This document shows positions 1 to 6,197 of a DNA stretch of 10,299 nucleotides, piece after piece. The first letter of the stretch is position 1. Each line of letters starts with the position of its first letter. The translations under genes were made by a program, and so were the position numbers. The stretch is from JBMYQA01 sp049600855. Lineage in GTDB: Bacteria; Bacteroidota; Bacteroidia; Cytophagales; Flammeovirgaceae. The notes under the pieces are model-generated. The model had not been told where the DNA came from, made no database searches, and worked only from the letters and a program-made list of their open reading frames with translations. Location of the stretch: NCBI GenBank assembly GCA_049600855.1, contig JBMYQA010000222.1:1-10299 (forward strand), in the 5' to 3' direction.

Positions 1-393
1 CTAGCGGTGTTGAGCGCGTGTAATACGGGTTTTGGTCAATTACAGCGTGGCGAGGGGGTGATGAGCATCGGTCGCGCGTTTGCCTATGCAGGTTGTCCAA
101 GTATTGCCATGAGTCATTGGCAGGTTGATGATGAAGCAACAGCGCAATTGATGGAAGGTTTTTACCAAGGGTTGTCTGATGGGTTGACGAAATCTGCGGC
201 GATGCGCCAAGCGCAGTTGAATTATTTAGCCAACACCAGTCCACGTTCCGCCAGCCCATTCTATTGGGGAAGTTTTATTGTGATTGGGGATAATGCACCT
301 GTTGTGAGCTCAAGTAGTTGGTATTATTGGGCAATAGGTGTGGTTCTTCTGGCTATTATTGGATGGCTGTTGAGTAGAAGACGCTTGGCTTAG
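1..393 (+). CDS. CHAT-domain (caspase-like) protein, C-terminal part, membrane-anchored; 5' end outside window
   Basis: The reading frame is open from base 1, so this is the last 130 residues of a longer protein; the GTG at 7 is an internal codon. The fragment opens with the C-terminal catalytic block of a CHAT domain (caspase HetF associated with TPRs): SACNTG with the presumed nucleophile Cys at fragment residue 7, then RGEG, an AFxYAG segment, the conserved W-x-VDDEAT block, a QAQL helix and a final YWGSFIVIGD strand. CHAT proteins are caspase-like cysteine peptidases usually preceded by TPR repeats, which would lie upstream of the window. After a short Ser-rich spacer comes one membrane helix (about residues 107-124) ending in an Arg-Arg-Arg tail. 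By the positive-inside rule the tail is cytoplasmic and the CHAT domain is outside; a signal peptide at the unseen N terminus would be expected. The gene converges on the kinase gene ending at 423. Family call is secure; substrate and role are unknown. Confidence 0.88.
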   Translation, partial: LAVLSACNTGFGQLQRGEGVMSIGRAFAYAGCPSIAMSHWQVDDEATAQLMEGFYQGLSDGLTKSAAMRQAQLNYLANTSPRSASPFYWGSFIVIGDNAPVVSSSSWYYWAIGVVLLAIIGWLLSRRRLA

Positions 394-408
394 TTGCCTA
401 AGCGTTTT
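381..408 (+). terminator. Candidate Rho-independent terminator after the CHAT gene
   Basis: ACGCTTGGC (381-389) pairs with GCCTAAGCGT (396-405) with one bulged base, giving a 9-bp stem over a 6-base loop, followed by TTT (total T run 405-408). The stop codon lies in the loop. It sits between two convergent genes and could slow transcription from both sides. The T tract is short, so strength is uncertain. Confidence 0.5.
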
Positions 409-422
409 ACAGATACTAACTA

Positions 423-1547
423 CTAAGCCGAAAGCTCAGAAGCTAATTGAACCACTTTTTCCATTTTGGGGATGAAAATTTTGAAGGTAGTGCCCTGCCC
501 TACATCGGAAGTTAATTCCATTGTACCTCCTAAAATATCTACTGTGCGCTTTACTACGTACAAGCCTAAGCCATTCCCTTTGGAAGACTCATTGGCGATA
601 AAGTACATATTAAAAATCTTCTCGTGATACTTTGGCGGTATCCCTACGCCATTGTCTTCAATCTGGAGTTGTAATCCTTCTTCATCTAACGCAACTTGTA
701 CATGCACATAAGGATGCTCACCCGCATTGAATAATACGGCATTCTCTACAGTATTGAGTAAGATATTTCTGATTAGGCGATCTGGAGCACCGAACCGAAG
801 GCCTTTTTCTACATGAAATTGGAAATCAATGTTATATGCTGTAATCAAATCGCCATATTCTTGGCGGATTTTCCGATGAATGTTATCAAAATCTACGGGT
901 TCAGTTTCTTCAATTCCCGCATGGATGTCATTGACCATGTAGAGTTTTTGTAGCATCTTATTCATGCCATGAGCCGTTTCTTCTACTTTGGTAAATAGTT
1001 CTTCCGCCTCAGGGCCTAATGGGGTCATTTTGGCTAATTGAGAGAGCCCTAACATGGTTGTAATCGGCCTTCTTAAATCATGAGAGGAACGGTAGAGAAA
1101 AGTATCTAATTCTTTATTGGAATCGGTTAAACTGTCTACTAGCTTTTTATTATCATGCTTCAGCCAATAAACTTCCAAGGCATTATCAATCACAACCTTA
1201 AACTCACTAGGATCCCACGGTTTGGAGACGTAATGATATACGCGACCTCGGTTTATGGCATCAATAATTGCGTCAATATCGCTGTAGCCTGTAATAATGA
1301 TTCTGGATATTTCTGGATGCTGGTCAGCAATGTTTGCCAAAAAGGTAGCGCCCGTCATTTGAGGCATGCGCTGATCGGCAATAATTAGGTGTACTTTGTG
1401 TTCCTTTAGCAATTCAAACCCTTCCTCCGCTGATTCAGCTAAATGGATATCGTAATATTTCCTGAATACAAACTTAAAGTTTGTCAGGTTACTGACTTCA
1501 TCATCAATGTATAAGATGCTTGATTTATGAGGCGTGTAATTGTCCAT
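423..1547 (-). CDS. Soluble receiver-histidine kinase (REC-HisKA-HATPase_c)
   Basis: A 374-residue two-component signalling protein. An N-terminal receiver domain (about residues 9-125) has the acidic pair Asp15/Asp16, phosphoacceptor Asp58 in an ADQRMP context, Thr86 and Lys109 in a SKPW motif. A short helical linker leads to a HisKA dimerisation domain with phosphoacceptor His156 in SSHDLRRP. The HATPase_c domain follows: N-box around Asn265-Asn269, G1 box DNGVGI (298-303) and G2 box GNGLGL (324-329). All catalytic residues are present, so autophosphorylation and phosphotransfer are expected. There is no signal peptide, membrane helix or PAS/GAF domain, so it is cytoplasmic and must get its input through the receiver or a partner protein. 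I chose the ATG at 1547, not an upstream one at 1613, because the receiver fold begins directly after it and the extra 22 residues match nothing; a candidate promoter also lies between the two. It follows the propeller-OmpA gene by 81 bases on the same strand. The phosphorelay output is not in the window. Confidence 0.9.
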   Translation of the reverse strand: MDNYTPHKSSILYIDDEVSNLTNFKFVFRKYYDIHLAESAEEGFELLKEHKVHLIIADQRMPQMTGATFLANIADQHPEISRIIITGYSDIDAIIDAINRGRVYHYVSKPWDPSEFKVVIDNALEVYWLKHDNKKLVDSLTDSNKELDTFLYRSSHDLRRPITTMLGLSQLAKMTPLGPEAEELFTKVEETAHGMNKMLQKLYMVNDIHAGIEETEPVDFDNIHRKIRQEYGDLITAYNIDFQFHVEKGLRFGAPDRLIRNILLNTVENAVLFNAGEHPYVHVQVALDEEGLQLQIEDNGVGIPPKYHEKIFNMYFIANESSKGNGLGLYVVKRTVDILGGTMELTSDVGQGTTFKIFIPKMEKVVQLASELSA

Positions 1548-1579
1548 ACGTTTAGCAAGAGTCCATATCCCAATTCTAT

Positions 1580-1610
1580 CAAATATCATAAATGTTACAT
1601 GGAATAACAA
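1580..1610 (-). promoter_or_regulatory. Candidate Bacteroidota-type promoter for the receiver-kinase gene
   Basis: On the minus strand, TTG (1610-1608), 20 bases, then GATATTTG (1587-1580). The Bacteroidota consensus is TTG, 17-23 bases, TAnnTTTG, so only the first base of the -7 element differs. Transcription would begin about 25 bases upstream of the ATG at 1547. Such motifs occur by chance in AT-rich DNA, so this is a suggestion. Confidence 0.35.
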
Positions 1611-1628
1611 CACAACTTTGGCCTATAA

Positions 1629-3005
1629 CTAACGTTCTGTTATTATTCTGATTTCTACCCTTCGATTTTGCTGTTTGTTAGCAGCACTAGTATTGGGTAA
1701 GAAGGGTTGATTCTCTCCATGCCATATCCCAATAATTCGATGGCTTTCGAGACCTTGACTGCGTAAATAGTTGACAATAACTTGCGTGCGTTGCCGAGAT
1801 AATTCCCAATTTTTAAGCTGACTCCCTGTGTTATCTGTATGCCCATGGATTTCCAGTTTTAATGATGGGTTTTGTTGCAAAAAAATCAATAACACTTGCA
1901 GTTCGTCATAAACAGCCGAATCTAGTAACTCAGTCGTGCTTTGTTTAAAAATAGCATGTTTTAAGCGAATAAACTCTCCTACTTGAATGCCATTATCACT
2001 GATTGTTGCTTGTAAAGGCTGTTCACTTTTTATCTTTTCTCCTTTTTTATACACCCCTTGATTTACACTTCCTACCCATACTTGCTGTTGCTGATCAACA
2101 GCCACACAAGAGATGGCGTGGCTTAAACCATAACGTAAATCGAAAAGTCGGTATTGTGTGCCATCAAAACGAATTATTCCTCGATCTGATGTCACCCAAA
2201 TAAACTGATTGCCCAACACAATATTTTTGAGTTGAAATGCATCATTAAATAATGCATGTGGCAATGTTTCCCACCGCTTCGTTTTTCTTACCCACAAGCG
2301 TGGCCCAGCTGGTGTGAGTGTACTCGCATACCAATTTCCGTTAAGTTCTTGTAAATCTCGAACATGCGCTAACTTGGGATAATTTTTCCATTGCTTCCCC
2401 CTAATTTCACAAAGGCCTTTTGCAGTAGCAATCAGCAAGTGTTCTTCCGTAATCCACTTTAAACGATTGACGCGATTACTCAATAGTTTTGAATTCTTTT
2501 CCCGCCATTTTGGATGTAACTTTCCATCTATCAGTTGATAAACGCCATCTTCAGTAGTGGCCACAAAGACTTCCTGTTTTGCATTGACCGCAATCGAAGA
2601 AATCAGCAGAATTTTGGAATTCGCAAATGGGTAGTGCTGAAACCTTCCAAGAGCATCTAACCGCATTAAACCTTTGCTGTAGGAACCTAACCATTTATTT
2701 CCTCGCTCATTGAGTGTAATGCAATTGATTTGTGAATCTCTCAATGCTGAGTTTTTCTCTGTGAAAAGTTGAAAATCATCTTCGTCATGCATGGCAATTA
2801 ATCCGTGCTCAGTGCCAATCCACTTCACATTTTGATGATCTACCACCATGCAATTCACATGTGTTGATGGGAAGTTTTCGAGTTTATTAAAGTAGGCGGT
2901 TTGAGCTGGTACCTTAGGTGATACCCCACTGATCAATATACCAATAAAAAAATAAAGTAGAATGTGAGCTTTTTTATTCAATTCGACATCATTTTTTTGC
3001 TTCAT
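1629..3005 (-). CDS. Exported beta-propeller protein with C-terminal OmpA peptidoglycan-binding domain
   Basis: A 458-residue protein. Residues 1-35 form a Sec signal peptide: basic start, hydrophobic stretch about 15-28, probable cleavage near VPAQ at 32-35. Residues about 40-322 are regulator-type propeller blades (Reg_prop-like), seen as recurring VKWIGTEHGL, NKWLGSYSKGL, VWVGSVNQGV-type strands. Residues about 342-456 are an OmpA C-terminal domain: HGHTD with Asp391, LSRQR with Arg406, and a closing NRRVEIRI. Asp391 and Arg406 are 15 residues apart, the spacing of the two diaminopimelate-binding residues in OmpA, so peptidoglycan binding should be intact. No outer-membrane barrel is present; the protein is probably periplasmic or soluble and wall-attached. 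The start overlaps the end of the upstream propeller-Y_Y_Y gene by 17 bases and has its own Shine-Dalgarno-like motif, so the two are very likely one operon and translationally coupled. The ligand of the propeller is unknown. Confidence 0.87.
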   Translation of the reverse strand: MKQKNDVELNKKAHILLYFFIGILISGVSPKVPAQTAYFNKLENFPSTHVNCMVVDHQNVKWIGTEHGLIAMHDEDDFQLFTEKNSALRDSQINCITLNERGNKWLGSYSKGLMRLDALGRFQHYPFANSKILLISSIAVNAKQEVFVATTEDGVYQLIDGKLHPKWREKNSKLLSNRVNRLKWITEEHLLIATAKGLCEIRGKQWKNYPKLAHVRDLQELNGNWYASTLTPAGPRLWVRKTKRWETLPHALFNDAFQLKNIVLGNQFIWVTSDRGIIRFDGTQYRLFDLRYGLSHAISCVAVDQQQQVWVGSVNQGVYKKGEKIKSEQPLQATISDNGIQVGEFIRLKHAIFKQSTTELLDSAVYDELQVLLIFLQQNPSLKLEIHGHTDNTGSQLKNWELSRQRTQVIVNYLRSQGLESHRIIGIWHGENQPFLPNTSAANKQQNRRVEIRIITER

Positions 3006-5982
3006 CTTTTCCCTCTTTACTTGCTTCTACCATTTCCGCAATTTGATTTTTCCTTTTGCGCACATGTTCTTGACGAATCACATAAGAGAGCAATCGTTCG
3101 AGCGGAAATACCAATAAGGCAATCCCTGCTTGGATCGCAAAATTAGAAACTGGCGTTTTCTCTATGTTCACTTGAGCTTCTAAGGTGACTTGCACAAACT
3201 CCACAATGAGAATGAGGGTAAAAATGGTTAATACTTGACTGAGCACTTTGTATTGGACTTTTCGACTTCTCCGATTCAGTCGATAGGATAACACGAGCAA
3301 TGTAGAGAACAGTAGGATTTCAGCACCATAAAACCAAGGCTGTTCCCAATAGGGCGGAACTACTTGAAAAGTGACGGGCTCTAGTTCTGTGATATTCCCA
3401 AAAGCATCTTTGCCTCTAACAACCAATTGATACTTCCCACTTGGCAAGCCCACATAAGACACAATATTTTGAGGTGTCCAGTCCGTCCAGTTATCGTCTT
3501 TTCCAATTAAACGGTATTGGTATTTCGCATGGCCTTCTTCAAAATAAGAAGGAATGGAAAAGGAGAAGTACAAGACATGGTTATCTTTTCGATCTACTTT
3601 AAAATCTTGTAACGATAAATATTGATTTTGGTGATTGCGCACATGCTTTAAATACACTCCATATCCTTTATCATCGTTTTGTCCTTCTTTTAAATCAATT
3701 CTAAAGAGGTTATTTTCTTTCGTAACGGCCCACAATGCATGTTTTGCACCTAAAAATATGCCTGAAAGTTCGCCTAACCATTTGAGGTAGTTGAGTTTCA
3801 TACTTGTGGAAATGTGAGCGGTATTCTTTCCCGAAAGCATCAACCATTCCGTCCCATTGTGCAGCCAAGAAATTTCATGTGTATTAGACAAGATTTTAGA
3901 AGCTTCCCCTTCTTTAATCAATTCCCGATCGAGCTGAAGTTTATCGCCATCATAGTAGTAAGCCCCTGAAGATAAGAGGAAATAGATTTTACCTTGCCAT
4001 TTCACCGCGCGAATGTCATCATTGTAAGGGTTTTTAATTTCATGCTCTTGCATGCTGGCAAACTGCCCATTTTCATCCAAAATCAACTTAAAAATGTAAC
4101 TGTTACCACTCACCCAAAGGTTTCCTGCATCATCTTCTAAAAAAGCACTCACATAATCATCAAACCCCGTAAATACAGGCACTTTTTGCCATTTTCGATC
4201 TTCATATTTAAAAACCAACAACTCATCATTGTAAGTACTGGCATAAATGCGATCAAACTTCTCCGAATAATGGGCTAAACGAATGGGTGATCTTGTAATG
4301 ATTTCCACCTTTTTCCCTTTTACCGCAAACATTCCAGCATTGGTCACAGCCAACATGCCATCAGGATAAGCAATCAATTGCTGGCATTTCCCTTCAATTT
4401 CCTCAAGTTGCTGAAATGCATAGTAACTTTCTTTGGTAATGGTTATTTTTTCTACGGTGTATTTAGGACGTACTGTTACCTTTTTTAGCGGTACCTCATT
4501 CTCTTTCGCCTCTGGTAAAATCTCATCTACAGGTTCTGGGTCAATATCCGTTGCCACAGAATCTTTCGCTTCCTCATCACCTTTCTTCTTATTCCCTTTT
4601 TTCTTTCTGCGATCTTTTTTCTTCTTACGCTTTTTGCCGTCTCGCTTCGAGAAAAGTCGTTTGAGCCAAGGACTTTTTTTCTTGCTTGCTTCCGCATCTT
4701 TTGATGTATTTTTCTTACCCAGTTGCTTTGTTGCTTTTTTTGAAGGACGACTTCTAATCTTATTTCCAACAATTACTGGGCGTTCTTCTTCAATTTGTTC
4801 TTGAATCAATTGTCGAATTTGCCGAATATCATCAATTCGATCAAAGTAGAAAAGGCCGATACTGGTGCCCACATACAGCATTTCCTCTGTTTCTGCCACC
4901 GTTAATATGCCTCCTTTTAGTCCGTAATAGCTGGAATAGTCGAAAATGGGTGAATTAAAATCTAATACGGAAATGCCATATTCATGCGCAATCCAAATGT
5001 TATTTTTTTCATCTTTAAAAATGGCGTAAACCTCATTATCGGGAAGTCCAGCTTCATAATCAATCTGTTCAACGGTATTTCCTGTTTCCCAATTGACAAT
5101 TAACACGCCACCACTTAAGGTAGAAAGTACCAATAAGGAATCATCTAAGCGTAAGCCATTTAATAAATTGTGATCTTTTAAGTAATCCGCATCATCTAAC
5201 GCCAACAAGCTGAACGCTTCATTTTCAAGCACATACAGTCCTCCTTCAGCCATTCCAACCACGCTTTTCTTTTTGGATAAATTCACCGAAAATACGGGGT
5301 AATTTTCTTCGGAGAGGTTGTAGTTTAGGGCCTTAAGCTTATTGGAATATGCTTGGTAAAGTGTATGATTTTCCGTAATGATATGGGCCTGATTGCGATG
5401 TTGAAAAAGACTAAAAAAACCATCATTTTGCTTCGCTTTATAGCGATTGGTTACTCTCTTTTCTACAGAAGAATATTCAAATAACTGCTCATCTGTTAAG
5501 AAATACACCCAGTTTCCCACAATTTCGATGTGTGACACATCGCCTTCAAAATCCAAACTATCGGAAAGAGATACATAAGTATCTTGTCCTTTGTTATCGC
5601 GAATAATGTACCCAAAGTTATTCCGACATCCTACATACAAATGTCCATCCTGATGATTGAGCACTAAAGCCAGTGCAGAACCAGGCGTAGGAATTAGCCC
5701 CCACTCTACGCCATTGAATTTGAGTACGCCTTTTCGGTTGGCAAAACACAGTAAACCATACTCATCTTGTGCGATCGCATAGTTTTGATTGTCAACATTT
5801 AATAAATCTGGATTGTAATGACGCAGAAAAAAACGGCCATTTTGGGCAAAGAGTTGGTGTGATTGATTAACAAAGAGTATAATCAACAAAAATAGAACAA
5901 TACTTCGCTGGAGAAGCTGTCTGTAAGGTAATGCTTTATGAGTAATGTTGTTTTGAGTTAGCATGAAGTTTCCAAACATCAT
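2989..5982 (-). CDS. Membrane-anchored two-component-regulator-type propeller protein with Y_Y_Y domain, no output domain
   Basis: A 997-residue protein. Residues about 26-47 form a signal peptide or signal anchor ending LFAQ. Residues about 50-385 form propeller blades (for example EYGLLCFANRKGVLKFNG and NNIWIAHEYGISVLDF). Residues about 408-473 are an extremely Lys/Arg-rich segment, followed by an acidic stretch to about 497; more blades (NLWVSG-type) fill about 520-765. Residues about 795-876 match a Y_Y_Y domain (YQYRLIG, NWTDW, LPSGKYQLVVRGKDAFGN). Three hydrophobic helices follow at about 884-902, 914-932 and 945-965, then a charged cytoplasmic tail of about 30 residues. This is the sensor half of a Bacteroidota hybrid two-component system (propeller, Y_Y_Y, membrane), but the protein stops where a histidine kinase, LytTR or AraC-type domain would normally be. 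It is first in the minus-strand block, overlaps the propeller-OmpA gene, and is divergent from the WD40-OmpA gene. ATGs at 5982, 5979 and 5964 are all possible starts; the choice does not affect the signal segment. Confidence 0.85.
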   Translation of the reverse strand: MMFGNFMLTQNNITHKALPYRQLLQRSIVLFLLIILFVNQSHQLFAQNGRFFLRHYNPDLLNVDNQNYAIAQDEYGLLCFANRKGVLKFNGVEWGLIPTPGSALALVLNHQDGHLYVGCRNNFGYIIRDNKGQDTYVSLSDSLDFEGDVSHIEIVGNWVYFLTDEQLFEYSSVEKRVTNRYKAKQNDGFFSLFQHRNQAHIITENHTLYQAYSNKLKALNYNLSEENYPVFSVNLSKKKSVVGMAEGGLYVLENEAFSLLALDDADYLKDHNLLNGLRLDDSLLVLSTLSGGVLIVNWETGNTVEQIDYEAGLPDNEVYAIFKDEKNNIWIAHEYGISVLDFNSPIFDYSSYYGLKGGILTVAETEEMLYVGTSIGLFYFDRIDDIRQIRQLIQEQIEEERPVIVGNKIRSRPSKKATKQLGKKNTSKDAEASKKKSPWLKRLFSKRDGKKRKKKKDRRKKKGNKKKGDEEAKDSVATDIDPEPVDEILPEAKENEVPLKKVTVRPKYTVEKITITKESYYAFQQLEEIEGKCQQLIAYPDGMLAVTNAGMFAVKGKKVEIITRSPIRLAHYSEKFDRIYASTYNDELLVFKYEDRKWQKVPVFTGFDDYVSAFLEDDAGNLWVSGNSYIFKLILDENGQFASMQEHEIKNPYNDDIRAVKWQGKIYFLLSSGAYYYDGDKLQLDRELIKEGEASKILSNTHEISWLHNGTEWLMLSGKNTAHISTSMKLNYLKWLGELSGIFLGAKHALWAVTKENNLFRIDLKEGQNDDKGYGVYLKHVRNHQNQYLSLQDFKVDRKDNHVLYFSFSIPSYFEEGHAKYQYRLIGKDDNWTDWTPQNIVSYVGLPSGKYQLVVRGKDAFGNITELEPVTFQVVPPYWEQPWFYGAEILLFSTLLVLSYRLNRRSRKVQYKVLSQVLTIFTLILIVEFVQVTLEAQVNIEKTPVSNFAIQAGIALLVFPLERLLSYVIRQEHVRKRKNQIAEMVEASKEGKDEAKK
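3011..3016 (-). promoter_or_regulatory. Shine-Dalgarno-like site for the propeller-OmpA gene
   Basis: AGAGGG on the minus strand lies 5 bases before the ATG at 3005, inside the last codons of the upstream gene. Most starts in this window have only A/T-rich leaders, as is common in Bacteroidota, so this purine-rich site supports the chosen start and fits re-initiation after the overlapping stop codon at 2989-2991. Confidence 0.5.
4564..4761 (-). repeat. Low-complexity region encoding a Lys/Arg-rich insert
   Basis: Codes for about residues 408-473 of the propeller-Y_Y_Y protein. Long runs of AAA, AAG and AGA codons make the coding strand strongly purine-rich, including the stretch KKRKKKKDRRKKK. 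The compositional bias also leaves other frames open here, on both strands; these are not genes. The insert sits between propeller blades and would be exposed in the periplasm. Confidence 0.75.
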
Positions 5983-6197
5983 TGGTTGTGAATAATTCTT
6001 ATCCTTAAGAACTCAGGCTAATTCAGGATCGTTAATTCAAGTATTTGTTTGGTATTACTACTACGAAGATATAAATCCTTTAGTATAAGATTACCATAGC
6101 CATTTGATAATTTACAGAAATTCTCATATAATGTATTCTACTGGGGCACTACTAGGATTAAAATTGTAATATCAGAAGAAAAAAAATAATTTTAGAA
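5983..6197. other. Divergent AT-rich intergenic region
   Basis: These 215 bases separate the starts of the propeller-Y_Y_Y gene (minus) and the WD40-OmpA gene (plus) and must hold promoters for at least one of them. There is no RNA gene, no clear operator and no convincing inverted repeat. On the minus strand only weak matches to TAnnTTTG are visible (for example TATCTTCG, complement of 6064-6071, without a good upstream element). The region just before the plus-strand ATG is almost pure A/T with no Shine-Dalgarno motif. Confidence 0.6.
6104..6132 (+). promoter_or_regulatory. Candidate promoter for the WD40-OmpA gene
   Basis: TTGATA (6104-6109), 17 bases, TATAAT (6127-6132): close to the general bacterial sigma-70 consensus, about 65 bases before the ATG at 6198. 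Bacteroidota primary sigma factors usually prefer TTG and TAnnTTTG instead, so this may be a chance match. An alternative weak -7-like TAAAATTG lies at 6159-6166 without a good -33 element. Confidence 0.3.

Noticed and set aside
1155..1388. Plus-strand open frame inside the receiver-kinase gene.
   Set aside because: It lies antisense to the receiver and linker region with all catalytic motifs in the minus frame, and has no domain of its own.
4433..4804. Open frames on both strands across the Lys-rich part of the propeller-Y_Y_Y gene.
   Set aside because: They arise from the AAA/AAG-rich codon bias; their products are Phe/Ser-rich or Arg/Lys-rich low-complexity sequences, while the long minus-strand frame has clear domains on both sides.
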